From Synchiropus splendidus (taxonomy: Eukaryota > Chordata > Actinopteri > Syngnathiformes > Callionymidae): a DNA stretch of 64,000 nt. Under the pieces are notes generated by a model. The model saw only the letters and a program-made list of their open reading frames with translations, had not been told where the DNA came from and searched no databases. A program made the translations under genes and the position numbers. Shown in pieces: positions 14,101 to 26,792 of this stretch. Numbering within the stretch: the first letter of the stretch is position 1; the number at the start of each line of letters is the position of its first letter. The DNA is taken from contig NC_071345.1 of the NCBI RefSeq assembly GCF_027744825.2, positions 11,626,501 through 11,690,500 of the forward strand, read 5' to 3'.

Positions 14101-15612
14101 AAATAATTAAATGACTAAAAAAAAATCAATTTCTAGGATTGTGTGTCATATAATTTATACAAACAAAATTCAAGAGCAAAAATAAAAAAAGTCAATGTCA
14201 TGCACTGACTTGCCCTCAGTTATAGGTTGTCGTTTCCCACTGATTTCAACCCAAAATAACAGCAGTGTCTGGATGTATTTTTTACTCCTAAAAAAGGAAG
14301 CTCCAAAGGTTTAAAACTGTTTTATCTACAAGGAGTTTCAGATGTACAAACGTCAGATGAAGCCAAATTTGAAGTTTTAAATACAGATCTTAGCCACGCA
14401 TGTTGGCCTTGTAGCATTGTTTGGATTATTTTGGGCATGTGCTTTAACTGCAGAGGCTTTGATTTCAGAAAAAAAAGCCAAGAGTTGCTGTTCTGAAATG
14501 AACTTGCCGCGGCGAGGTGCAGCCCGTTTCTAAACTGCCGCCGTTTGGACGTTGCGCAACATCTGTTTGTTTAATAAATTACGGGTAGAGGCGTTACATG
14601 GGAGAAAACGGTGGGCCATGCAGTGCACTCGTGAACACTCCGGGCGGAGGAGTGAACCACGTCGTGTCTATAATAGAGTAAGTGGGGCGCTTGACACGTC
14701 AGGAGCCGTAAAACACCCTCCTGTGCTCCGTGGCCCTGACCTGGACGCTGCCCTGGATAAATCATCAAGTCCCCATGAACACCAGCAGAGGTGGTGAAAG
14801 AGAGGTGGAGATGGAGGAAGGCAGGAACTGCCACGTCATGGAGGGTAAGTGGTTGCAATCTGTTGGTCCCAGCTAAGCGGGCAACTTCACGGCTCATTAC
14901 CAATCAAGCTCCTCCTGTCAGGAGTGCTTCGAAGACTCCAGGACGAGAATGGAAGAGACGTGCTCCTTTAAAGTCGTCCCACTTCCCACATCCCGTCTCT
15001 CCGTCCCATAACCCTGTCAGATCAGCTACACCTCACTCCACATCCTCTTGTTTACCGTCTTTTACCTCCGGGCGCAGTACAAAAGTTTGCACCTTGTTAG
15101 CAACTAGTTTCAGAGTCGGAGAAACTCCCGTGTTTTTATATTTTCACGATGAAGCCAATGGTCTTTAAAAATGCTGTAAATTTAGGGTTAAGGAGGTGAT
15201 TCAAGTGTAGAGGGCAGAGCCAGCGAAGAGTGTAAATCAGCGTTTTTGCTGACAGATGTTTTTCCACCCTAAAAAGTCACTGCTTGATAGTAACTACCAC
15301 CAGCTGTCAAGGCCCAACATAAAACATGGATCACATCACACAAGAGTTTGGAAACAAAAGACAACTGCATTTTCAACTCCACGGTTCTCTGCGTCACTCA
15401 TGAGTCAGCCAAACTTGAATCACGACTCTTCTGCTCACACTCGGGCAATGCAAACAGAAGCAGTTGGGGATGGATGTTGCTTTCTCATGTTGGATGCACA
15501 GTCAGATCGGGCCGGAGGGTCGTGGACGCACCACCTGCTCAACTCAGTCTGTAGCAATGCTGTGATTAATCATAAGACTATATTGAAAATGAAAGTAAAA
15601 AATAAAAGTGGG
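11144..15612. other. 3' flank of nectin-2, possibly extended 3' UTR; no gene seen
   Basis: I see no reading frame with a domain or coherent splice borders here. The stretch has short CA and T/A runs and a somewhat GC-rich patch at 14500-15000. Because it directly follows the nectin-2 stop, a long untranslated region is an option. Confidence 0.4.
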
Positions 15613-15618
15613 TTTATT
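15613..15618 (-). terminator. AATAAA polyadenylation signal, nearest to nectin-2 stop
   Basis: TTTATT on + reads AATAAA on the minus strand, about 95 bases after the stop codon, with T-rich sequence further downstream. It would give a very short 3' UTR. A longer UTR using a distal site is also possible. Confidence 0.45.
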
Positions 15619-15710
15619 CTCACTTTTCTGTCCACAAGAGAAAGATCTCTGAGCCATAAAATCCTCCAGAAGAATCATCCACCTCTGCTTTAGTTAGCCG
15701 CTCCTCCGCT

Positions 15711-16297
15711 CTATACGTAGACGGCAGTTCGTGAGATGACGGAGCCGTCGCGCTGGGACTCCATGTCATCATCCATGTAATCGCCGATCATATCGTCCTG
15801 GTCGTGTGGTGGGCGGAGCTGCAGGATGGGGCCTCCTCCACTGAAGTGGTCGTACCTTTCGTCTTCCTCCAGCTCATCAAACTTCCTCCTCTCTGCGTCG
15901 TCCAGCTCATTACTGAGCAGGATGTCTTGGGCAGACGGTGTCGTCGTGACCACCTCGGGTCGCCCCCCCATGGTGAGCGGCTGGTGGTGGTTGTTCTTCT
16001 CGCCGAGGCCCTGGTGGGAGGCGCTCTCGTTGTATACATAGATGGGACCGTTGTTGTTGCCGCCCCCGATCCCGGCAGTGACGGCGCCACCGCTCGTGCC
16101 GTTCTTGCTGGCCTTCTTGCCGCCGCCGAATATGCGCGTCTTCATGTCAGTGCCGCCGTTCGCTCGGTAACCCTGCTGCTGCCTACGGCTACGGGTGACG
16201 AGCACCGCGATGAGAGCGGCCACCAAAAGCAGGGCCAAGAGGGAGCCAATCACAGCTCCTGCCACCACGCCGGCATTGGAGGGGTTGACAGAGGGCT
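15711..16297 (-). CDS. nectin2: nectin-2 last exon: transmembrane segment and alpha-type cytoplasmic tail, with stop
   Basis: The exon opens EPSVNPSNAGV, then a transmembrane helix of about 25 residues (VVAGAVIGSLLALLLVAALI and on to VLVT), a basic stop-transfer stretch (RSRRQQQ), and a cytoplasmic tail of about 160 residues. The tail has a Lys/Gly-rich part, a Gly/Asn low-complexity run (GIGGGNNNGPIYVYNES) and an acidic stretch (NELDDAERRKFDELEEDERY). It ends DDDMESQRDGSVISRTAVYV, then stop. The final A-V-Y-V fits the nectin E/A-x-Y-V motif that binds the afadin PDZ domain. The D-M-E-S-Q-x-D-G-S-x-I-S-R-x-A-V-Y-V context matches nectin-2 alpha rather than nectin-1 or -3, which end in E-W-Y-V. 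The acceptor is CCCCTCCACAG|AG. The exon is markedly more GC-rich than its flanks. Confidence 0.95.
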
Positions 16298-17210
16298 CTG
16301 TGGAGGGGAGCAGAGGGAAGGGAGGGAGAGAAAGGGAGGAGAGTGGTTGAGAAAGAGGAAACGTGAAGAGGGATAGGAGGAATCAAATAACCACATGAAG
16401 ACTATAAGAAAAGGAAAGCACAACGTTGAACAGAGAGACCAACAGGGGAAGTTAGGGTTGTGAAGTGAGTCAGTGGCTACGTCTTCATGGACAGGAACTC
16501 ATCACTTTTGCGTCTTTGGAAATTAATTCAGAAGAAAAAACTTCTGACGGGGGACAGCATTTGTCAATGATAACTACATTAGGGATACGGAGGGAGCGAG
16601 CGAGTGTGTAACTCGGCAAATAAAACTGTTGGAAAGGTTTGACATTTCTGACTGAAAAATTTGGTTGGTTTGCTGAAGACGAAGGTTGGAGGTTTTCCTC
16701 ATTAGACATACACTAATATTCTATGCTGCTTATGTCAGTACCTCCATACAATTGCTATATTTTAAACTACTTTAGCTTAGCGTCTAAGCTTCTAGTCCAT
16801 ATCAGTCAAGTCAGCTAGTTAGCTTGAGCAACATTTGACCCCTTGAGCCATAATATAAACAACTGAGGACCCAGATCACGTCATCTCTGAAGAGAGACAC
16901 CACACTGTGTGAGGTCCAGGGTTTGCTCTTTCTCCATTTGGCTCAAACCTTTCCAAGAAAGAATATATTTCAAGTCGAGACCGCCATCCGAGACATAAAT
17001 ACTTGCCAGCTGAGCAGATTGCTGTCCATGTAAACGTAGCCAGTGATGCTGGTTTGAGCTCATGTGAAGTTGTTAACACCATTAAATGCCTGAGCGTGTG
17101 TGGTGTTGTGTGTGCAGGTTTGACTTGCTGCGGTGCTGAGATTCTTGCTACACTGACATTTGCTCTTCTCCCTTAGAGCTGCTCCTGTCCCCTCTCACAC
17201 AGCCACATCT

Positions 17211-17229
17211 CACACACACACACACACAC
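17211..17229. repeat. CA microsatellite
   Basis: Uninterrupted CA run followed by a C run. Confidence 0.85.
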
Positions 17230-18469
17230 CCCCCACCCGCACCGATGTTGTCCTTCAACTGCCGTCATCTGTCTCTGCTCACCACAAATCACAAAGCAAA
17301 GGCGGACGATGGGGAAAGCCACACGCAGTCTTTCTGAAGCTTGAGAGATGGGAGTGTGTTGGGCAGCACAAGTGGAGGCCATGCAGGGGAGGAGAGTGAT
17401 TGATGGAGGAGCATAAGGTTGAAAGTAGGATGGAGAAGAGGAGACGAGGGAAGAGGTGATGGAGCGAGTGAGTGACAAAGTGACACAGCGGAATGACAAG
17501 TCTGCCTGGGAGCCATGAACGTGGAGCAGGAGGGATCATTGGCACCACTCTGTCCTACATAAATGTCCATTCGGTTTCGGCTACTTTGGCGTCATTCTCA
17601 AATGTCAGAATCGCAGTTTGAATCCACGGTACTGAGATTTAATTGAAGGTTTGGTGGCGCTGCAGACAATATCGACAGGATTACGTATTAAAAAAAAAAT
17701 CTTAAGGCAGTTCCTTCCAGAGCCATGACAATCCTGCAATAACTCAGAGCTCAGCTAGTGTTCTGTGACGCGTCATGTTTCAGCTGTCGCCTCTTCAGGT
17801 CTCACAACTGAAAATCACTCTGCGGTGAAATCATTGCGATATTTCAGAGAGGTAATGTCTCAGACCACACAACTCACACTTGGAGGAGACACTGCTAACA
17901 ATTGTCGTTTATCATTGCTATATGAGAAGGAAACATGTTAAAAATTGATAAAATCGCTTTCCAAATCTTAACTTTAAAGTCACTATTATTACTTTGATAT
18001 ACAAAACATGCTTTCATTTCAGCTAACTTTTGAAAACCTAACAGTTCCCAATATTATGATTGATGTAACTTATTATGTTTTGACAACTCAATTATTGATG
18101 TCAAATAAGTCAAACCGTAATCATTTATTGCTTTCTGTACACAGCATTCTCTCCCAAGAGCCTTCTGCTTCCTTCTTAATAAATCACAAGTTAACACATT
18201 TTACACAAGGCATTTTATTAGCAGAGGATAATCATCTTAATGCTTTGAAGGCCACTGGTGCCCTTTGCAATGCACCAAGATTTTCATTCGACACTAATTC
18301 ACATCTGCTTTTTAAGACCGAATATGAGAGAGTTTGTGTGACTAGAACTATGGTCCTCACTATAGCTCCCACTCAAACACAACGGAGGACTGGGATCAAG
18401 TCATCACGGCAGCTTGAAAGACGGCAATAGTGCTTTGCGCAGGACTTTCAGGGCCAGGGGATCAGGGCT

Positions 18470-18664
18470 CTAAGTGCTCTCAGTGACTACGACAACTCCC
18501 TGAAGACAAACCCGGTGACCAATCGCCTCCATGTATAGCTCATCGGGGTGGGGGAGTGCCACTGACACCATCAGAGTAAAGGGTCGCCTCCCGCCACTGT
18601 TGTCTCGGTTCACTGTCCTGCGAAGCACTCGAACACAAACGTCCTCCAAACGAAAAACGCTGGC
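18470..18664 (-). CDS. candidate alternative terminal exon or unrelated ORF within the transmembrane intron
   Basis: After a possible acceptor (GCTTGTTACCAG|CC) the frame reads ASVFRLEDVCVRVLRRTVNR, then GGRRPFTLMVSVALPHPDEL and GHRVCLQGVVVVTEST, ending at a TAG. Entry phase (1) equals the phase left by the domain-3 exon, so splicing would give ...ALVR-ASVFRL and a product without a transmembrane helix. Codon third positions are only moderately G/C-rich and I recognise no family. One in three random segments would match the phase, so the call is weak. Confidence 0.2.
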   Translation of the reverse strand, partial: ASVFRLEDVCVRVLRRTVNRDNSGGRRPFTLMVSVALPHPDELYMEAIGHRVCLQGVVVVTEST

Positions 18665-20463
18665 TGGTAACAAGCATAAATATCTTATTAACTGGGGTGA
18701 ATGGAGGATGACTGCCGACAGATATGCAGCATCAACTTTACTCCTTGAAATGGCGTTTCTGCAATTACATGGCCTCTGTGGAGATAAAACGATCCATCCC
18801 CGGGATGCAGAAAGAATAAAATTACACCCGAGAGTACCATTTTATGCTGAATGGATATGTTGTGTTGGTGTATTAGGAATCATGTTTTTTCCAACAGCAC
18901 ATTCGGCTCCCTCACCTTCAGCACATAAACACCTTTTCTGGTTTCCAACAGCGAGGTTGCCAGGAAAAAAAACGACTTGACTTTAACCAGACACATCAAC
19001 TTTCTCGGACTGACGGTTCCCATCCACTCTTCTGGACTTGGATAAAGTTTCAAGAACTCCAATGAGGATAGGTAGAATTACTTAAATCTATCATTTATGA
19101 CGGATAACACACTCAAACTGGTTGCTTTTATCTGTGATCAACAACAAAATACCTGATAAAGAATCACCATCTGCAGTAACATTACCCACAGTAAATTCAA
19201 AGAACGCCTGGTTTAATCACTTAATTCATTTTTCTTTTTAAATAGCAAAAACATAACTGGGAAATAACTCATCTGGTGACAGTTAAGAACTACAAGTCCT
19301 GATCTAGATATTCTGCTAATTGTCTGCCATTTTCACTTTCAAAATAAAAAGAGCAAAAACAAGCAAAACGCAAATGAAATTTTCTATAAGCGCTGAAGCC
19401 ATCTTCCAATGCATTAGGCACTATATGAGCAGAGAACCACTCGATGGCCAACAGTATTCCCTCAGTGTAATTGATATGGATTCAATGGGAATTTAGGATT
19501 TGGCTTCAAATGGCCAAGTCAGCGAACTGTCCCTTTCAGTCTAAAACGGATCCATTCCTCTCGGTTAATGCGGCCATTAATCGCCACTCCACTTGGTTTC
19601 ACAATGTTATTTTAGTGCTCTCAGCTAAAGGGGTTCATGTGCTGTAAAGATTGAGCCACTCTTGTTCTCAGAGATCAACCGGTTCCCATTAGTTTGCAGC
19701 TTACAAACTTAATGTGCGTCTAATGCCTTCGGTGGTCCGGGTGTGTGAGCTGAACAAAACTGATGCAAAAAAAAGGGCTTCTAGTTCAAATTGATTTGCA
19801 ATATTCATCATCTCCGGACATTTCCAACTTCCACTGATACTGTGTGGGTTTGCTATTAAATGCTGAAATGAGAAAATGTTCCTTTTAATTTGACTCAAAT
19901 GTGATCGAAATTGTCTGGATAAGCTCAGTGTTCTTTCTTTGTGGCTTCCCATTTTCATTCACGGCGTATAACCGGACTCGGTGGAGGATTAGCCGAGTAA
20001 ATGCTGGCGTTAAAATCCTTTCCAAAAATTTGACAGCAGTAAATCAGACCATTTCTTATTGTGGCGCTGTCGTAAAACGCAGGACAGTGCGACCTTTTGT
20101 GTTGGAAGTTCAGAGAGCTGACAGATTTACTCTTCGAACAGTGATTTTTATCAAGAAAGATAGAGGCGATAGAACGTGTTCACAGCTTCTATTTTGTTTT
20201 CTGAGGACCACAATTTTGTGCCGGACTCCCACACATGAGCGACTGACTAAAACGAGGAGCTGATTGCTGGCATTTATCAGTCGTTTGCAGAGGCAAATGT
20301 GAATTAGTTTCCTGCCACTTGTAGTGTGAACAGGGTGGCCAGGGTCAGCCTACTTACACCGCCTACTTGGGCTGAGAAGTTAGAGTCACCCTGGACGTCA
20401 GTCAGTCAGTCAGCGCACATGTCAACAGACAAACTACTCACAGACTCTCAATCACACCAGAAG

Positions 20464-20630
20464 ACAATTTAGAGCCATCGAAGGACTGCAGGATTTCTTT
20501 AGCGTGGGAGGAAGCCAGACCAACTCGAGGAAACCCACACAGGCACAGGGAGGGCAGACTAAGTCACAGAGAGAAAGCAGAAACACCTCATGTCGATTGA
20601 GAACCCAGGACCAACTTTCTTCCAGCCGGC
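20464..20630. repeat. old interspersed-repeat copy
   Basis: It contains CAATTTAGAGCCA, GTGGGAGGAAGCC, GAGGAAACCCACACAGGCAC and GAGAACCCAGGACC in the order of a very common vertebrate repeat family that I know from fish genomes. The copy is diverged. Confidence 0.55.
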
Positions 20631-22847
20631 TGCCCACAAACAAAAAGATCAACAACAGATAATTAGAAAAAATACTGCCCATCTACATCCGAGTGAAATG
20701 TTTCCTGATGGTAATAAAAACAGTTCAGTCTAATTCCCTGCTGTGTCTTTTCATATTTTGCCATCTATTTGCTTTGCACTTTCAACAGCGGCCCGAGGAA
20801 GAAAATAAATAATTTCACACGGTTCTATTTTTTTCTTCTGCTTTGAATATCTCATATTAGCCTCTGTAAACAGCGTGTCTCCCTCTTTGGCAGCTTTCCT
20901 TCCAGCACTGCTAAGCATCCCCCGTTCACAGAAACCATAATGAGGTCTTGGCCTCAGTGTACAGTGGCAACACAGAAACTGCATTACCACTCCTCGCGTG
21001 GTGCTGCAACAGCACGGACGATATCTGGCCAGATACCCAGTCGATAAAACAATCTGACACGTGTGTATGACCTCGGCGAGCAAACATGCATCCATGAGCC
21101 ATACAGTAGCTCCAGCTACCTCCTGAAGCAGTGCAGATGTAGAGATACTGCCTGAGAAAAACAGTGAGAATGAGTTCCAATCCCTTTTGTGAATGAGAGT
21201 CATGTTTTATTCTGCCCATCTGCATACACCACTTAAAAAATTCAAGCCAGACACAAGAGTCCTCAAAGAGTTTCAAGTGTATTCCACCAAAGAGCCGCAC
21301 GTCAGTCGGAACCAGTGCATCTCACTGAAGTGAGTGAGCAGAGAAGATCAGAAAACACCAGCAGTGAAACCACCAGTGTGCATGCTGTGTGAACAATTTA
21401 GGGAGGGGAAAAACGCAAAAAACAATCATGCAGAACGTTCCCTCACTCACTCACACACACTTGCCGGGCCCAAAAAGCAGCATGCCTCTGATGAAGTCAT
21501 GTCCAGCAACATCATAAGCTCCAAGTGGTCGCAAGTAATTAGAGAGATGGAGCGAAAGTAACCCAGGCTGCAACCTCCCGAAAACAAGCGGGGGGTTAGA
21601 AGCATACAATACGTTTCTCGGCACACATTTGCTGGTTTTACATTTGGGATAGCCCACTGGCAGGGCTAGCAGCATGTTAAGTTATCGAACAAGGGTGTGT
21701 GAGCACGCAAGTGTGTGAGTGTGTACTAATGAGGGCTGGGCAGGGGGCCAGTTGCAGGCTGGAGGGAGACTTGGCTCCAACAGACCTGTTCTCTGGCCAT
21801 TTGTGCATGGATGGAGACAAGCATAAGCAGACGCATCGAAACAAGAGCAAGTGAAGAAAACGGCTGAGAACACGCGGCCTTGTACTGTCGACTGGAAGGA
21901 CATTAAAAAGTATAATGAGCAAGAACGCTGCACGATCTCTCATTTACATCTGGAGCTGCGAAAAGAGCATGTACGTTTGATTCGCTAAAAATTATACGGG
22001 TGGAAAAATAATAATTTCCAAGTTTAATTGAAATTCCTGCTCAGTTTTAGAGAACAATTTCAGAGAATATCATTGCAAAAAAGGGTTTCTAAAAGAAGTC
22101 AAATACCTATGACTCAAAGACTTCTTTGGTGGGCGAGTCTGAAATATATATGTTGTTCTATCACCATGACCCAAAATATGCAGGGTGAAAGACAGAGAAT
22201 CAGAGTGTTCAACCCTGTTTAAAAGCTAGAGAGAAAAATACTCAGCCAACAAGCCAACACTGGTATTAAGAACCTTGTATTTGGAGGGGTCAATAAAAAT
22301 GTCACGCTCAGGAAGGGGATGGAAGCAAGATAAGGTTGGCAAGCATGTGGGACAGCCACGCGGAAAAAAAATCTCCAGAGAGCAGTGTGAAAATGAGGAT
22401 GGATGGTGGGATGAAGACTTTTAAGCTGTGATTAAGAAAGAGCTAGTGCTATTTAGAAGCTAAGCTTTGAGAGAGGAGGAGATAGCAAGGATAGGAAGAG
22501 AGAGAGAGGCAACGCTCGGGGCAGAAGTTTCTTCCCTGCGTGTAGAGATCAGCGCCAGACTTTGCGGAGGCTGAAAGACAACCTGAGAGAGATAAGGAGG
22601 ATGAGGGGAGAGCATATGCTAAGTGAGAGGATGAGAGATGCAATGGAAAGAGCGAACTACAGCGATAGAGATAGCAGGGGAGAGATAAATCGAAAAAAAG
22701 AGGGAGGGGAAGAGCAAGGATGTTGTGTGTGTGTGAGTGTGTGTGACTAAGCAGCAAGATCGAAGATGAAGCAAGGAGAGGAGAGGACATCCATCGTTCT
22801 CGCTGCCTTCAGGTGGGCAGGACAGGACTGAGGGCGAAAGAGTCAAT

Positions 22848-22892
22848 ACACACACACACAGCATTTTTAAATTTGTGTGTGTGTGTGTGTGT
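22848..22892. repeat. CA run facing a GT run (inverted pair)
   Basis: ACACACACACACA (22848-22860) and GT run (22874-22892) are separated by 13 bases, so the two arms can pair. Confidence 0.8.
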
Positions 22893-25248
22893 GATGCAGC
22901 TGCGGATCGGAGGGGAGAACCTGTTCTGGAGCAGGTGCTGGCCATTTCACGCCTGTCGGCCCCTCTTAGCCCCGTTTGTCTACACAGTTTCACATTAGCC
23001 TCCACAGGTTTTTACTCTGTCTCCCTCTGGAGCAGCACTGCATCTTTCTCCTTGCTCTGTATTGACTTACATCCAGCATTTCATTCCACTCTAACCACCA
23101 TTTTTTTAGTTTTTTTTTTTTTGACGAGCGCCCTTTCACAACCCTCCGCCTTCTGCAAGCCTTCATCACTCACATGCTGGTTGCCCAAGTCACAACTTCT
23201 CTGCCACAGATTTAGCTCAAGTCTTCTGATGGTAGTGAGTAAGAGGAGTGGGAAGAAGGGAGGCGGTGGTTGCCTACTGAGAGAAATAGAAAAAAGTCCC
23301 TCCAGGATTTAACAGCCATTTTTGTGATAGTCGGGGGCGAAAATTAAATGTGCCTGAAACTCTTTGATCAAAACACACTTCAAGAAGTGCACTAACCTGC
23401 CCTAAAATAGTGCATAACAATGTTATTTAAAGTTGAACATTCATTTTAAAAAACTGGAAAAATGATATACTTCTGTCATGAAAAGGATGAGTTTGACAAT
23501 GACTCTTGATTTTCACAAATATTAGGTGTCTCAATGGAAGTGAGATTTTAATGTTAACAGGGAGTGAAAAATGGCATCACTCACTGTTGAGGGTCTAAAT
23601 TCAGATAAAATCCAGGATGTGACAGGAATGAAGAATGTTCAACACAGGAGGGAGCACAGACCATGAAGAAAGGGATGTAGCAAGTGAGAGAGGGAGGGAG
23701 AGAGAGAGTTTAGTGGGATAAAGAACAGGAGAGGAGTGGAAATGTAGGATGAAAGGCAGAGTCAAAGAGAAACAGTTGGTGAAATGATGAGAGCAGCAGC
23801 CAGCAGCTGAAGCAGCAAAGGGTGACTGATCCGTTCTGAGAGGCTTGGAGAAAGACAGACACACGCTATGGCGAGAGATAGAGGAGGCCAATAGCACTGG
23901 AGATGGTATGCAGTGGCACAAGATTCCCATGAGAGGTTTAAACGCCGTCAGCATCCACTCTTCCCTCTGTCCGACCCTCATGCCTTTGCTCTGTGGCTCA
24001 CCGGGAGTGAGGCTCACATGCAGGCACGGATTTATCCAGGCGCTCAGTCTCTGACTTCTTAAATCAAACAGAAAAAGCCTCAATCTTCATCTCTGAGCTC
24101 CACAGACCTTGAAATTTTCCTTGCTTGTTGCTTGTTACACGCAGCGGGAGATGGTGACATCTTTTGTGAGACAGTACCAGGAGGCGGTACATCGAGGCCT
24201 CAGAGGAACAGTGACGCACACCATGAGGAGCCAAGGGACTCGGTGAAAGACAAGTGGAGGGGTGGAAGTGGATGAGTAAAGTGGAAAAAAAAAATCAAAG
24301 CAATAAAGGCGCAGAAGTGTACAAGCTTCTCCAAAGATGAACTCACAAAAGAAATGTGGTTTTACCCCACAAGTCAGCAGAAAATAACTTCCGGTTAAGT
24401 GCAGGCGGAGGAAAGGCTGATGTATTTTGTATGAAGGGGAGTGGAAGAGTAAACCACATGAGGTACAAGTGGAAGTATTTGAGAGACAGAAGGGCATGAA
24501 AGAATTGATTTTCTCCATCTTAACAAGCACATAGACCCACATCTGAAGTTCCATTAAGTTTCAGCAAAGCGCGACTGGATTTAAACTTTACACCAGCTCA
24601 CACATTTCTTTTAGCACAAGACGCTGATAGTTTCTATTTGAGGTCGACAAGCTCAACAAAGAAAAAAACAACTGATGTTCAACAAAAAATGAATTTGAAA
24701 GTTAGTTTGTTCGCAAGACCAACTTCACATTGTTTAGACAAATTGGTTTTGAAAATTGACAGCACGTCTGACTCCCTAGATTGAAAACGGCTGGCAAAGA
24801 TCATGCGCCAGGACAAGAGCAAATCAAGACCAGCCCCACCTGCTTCTCCTCAGAATGGATCACACTGGTTACATGAAAAAGCTCCCCAAATCCCATTGTA
24901 TATCATAATAGCGCCTGCATAAACCAAAAGCACACAGTGGTGAGACCGCTCTGAAAACGGCAGATTTAGAGAGATCAGTTAAACCACAAACTCCTTGAAC
25001 CAACAAGGTGTCTCAAAGTGGTGAGCTCCAAGTGCAGTGGGCTTTAGACAGCCTACCGTTTGTGCACAGTGGCAATCTTATCAGCTGCCCGAGGGCGAGC
25101 AAGTGCCAATTACAGTCGTGCTGGTGATGACCGTTGTCCAAATAACAGAGCCAAATTGATTTCGATGCGGGGTTTTCGAAGACAGACTCTTCCAGTCAAC
25201 AAAGCAGAACCAATGCGAGTGGGTGAGTGAATGAGCAATATCGCTGCA

Positions 25249-25251
<3 letters not shown>

Positions 25252-25301
<50 letters not shown>
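25252..25301. repeat. AT microsatellite (about 25 units)
   Basis: Uninterrupted AT run of 50 bases, the longest simple repeat in the window. Confidence 0.95.
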
Positions 25302-25303
<2 letters not shown>

Positions 25304-25824
25304 TTTACAACCAGCCATCTGAATTCTGAATGTACAGAATGCAGTTCTAAAAAGGCCTGTACAAATTGCATTGTACAAATGGACTTGGCACTCTCTGTCG
25401 AAAGACGTTTTGATCAGTTCTATGCAATTCAAGCCTTCAGAGAACCTCTATAATGACATTATAACTGTGACATATTGTAAGCAAAAAACGTTCTGGTTTG
25501 TTACTTTTCCGCTGAATGCTTTCACAGTGAACAACGAAGCTGCAACAATGTAAGCCAACACTGGCAAGAAGTGTTTTTTTTTTCCCTCCGCAAATATTGT
25601 TCAGAACCCAATGTCAGATACTGACCTTAGGCAGCAGAGACATCCTTGCTACACAACACAGGATGGATGTGCATGTCGAAGTGAGAGGGAAAAAGTTGCA
25701 TGCATTCCAAAAAAGAGGCAGAGAAAGATCGCAGCAGAATGATAACACACATATTTGCACCAGGGACAGAGCAGCTGGACCCACTAACCTTCTGCAACAC
25801 ACCCAAGACAGACCTCAGCACAGA

Positions 25825-25847
<23 letters not shown>
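25825..25847. repeat. GT microsatellite
   Basis: Uninterrupted GT run. Confidence 0.9.
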
Positions 25848-25856
<9 letters not shown>

Positions 25857-26792
25857 CTGTGTGACATGTAGTGGAACAAGATGCATCCCTGGAGAAAACA
25901 TGAAAGCATAATACACCAGAAATGTGAGGCGCCAAAGTGCACTTGGCTACAGTTCATCAGTCTAGAGGATATAAATATTTTTATATACCAGCCAAGGGAA
26001 GGTTTACATGACAAACGAGACCCCAGTGAACACCAAGCGTCTTTAAATGCGTTTTTAACTCGTTACTGATGCACTTATAGTCGACACTTCATCAGCGTGT
26101 TTGGACAAGAAGCTGGTTTTGCAGCAGCATGTTTGGGTTTGTGACGACAAGAACAATTCCAGCATGCACTTGTCATTTCAGCAGAAGTCATTGGCATACA
26201 CAGTGCGTTTAAAGATTCATGTGCCTGGATTATAAAAATCACATTGTTAAGACCCGGCTGCTTACATTTGAAGCCCGGTCAGTAAACGATTATTGTGCTG
26301 GGCCTCTGATACTTTTTTTTTCAGTAGTAAAACTGCTGCCAACTCGCCGGCCTATGGCTCTTACTCACTCAGTTGACATGTTTCCAAAATATTTAAGATT
26401 TGGCTGGGGATATCAGTTCATCCAGGCATCATCATGCCAATAACTTAAAATGGAACTAAGAGGAAAGTTAAAGAGGCCTCTTTGTTCCTTGTTAACTGGT
26501 GAAAACAAAGGCCTATTTAAACATTTACTCCACAAGTCCATCTGTTAAGTTCTGAATCAGCTGCAGCATCATTTCCATCATCCTGTGATGGTGGATTTCC
26601 TGTGTGTACTTCGGGCTTCATTGTGTTACGTTGGCATCTGCATGTGGCCATCTTATAATCCCTTCACGCCAGAGCCTAGGACTGCACGATGGTTCTGACC
26701 CGGACCCATTTCTAACAAATTGTGGCCAGCGTCCTTGCCTCCGGCTCTTTCTTCACATCCTGGAATCATTTCACATCGGGACTCTCACTAAC

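Larger units (their letters stand above)
16298..26792 (-). other. large intron before the transmembrane exon (10,495 nt)
   Basis: Phase-1 intron. Contents seen: CA repeat 17211-17229, an exon-like minus segment 18470-18664, an old dispersed repeat 20464-20630, purine-rich stretches on + (22440-22790, 23640-23900, 24130-24480), a CA/GT inverted pair 22848-22892, an AT repeat 25252-25301 and a GT repeat 25825-25847. In mammals the alternative delta-type tail of nectin-2 comes from separate exons. I looked for a second hydrophobic segment or a delta-like tail here and on the 3' side and saw none. Confidence 0.8.

Noticed and set aside
14552..14903. Overlapping frames on both strands with a GTAAGT near 14846
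   Set aside because: A lone donor-like site without a coherent acceptor or coding bias; kept as unassigned 3' flank.
15804..16376. 190-codon plus-strand open frame
   Set aside because: It is antisense to the nectin-2 last exon and is explained by that exon's GC-rich codons.
18531..18980. 149-codon plus-strand open frame
   Set aside because: No domain, no clear splice borders, and composition drifts to background in its second half.
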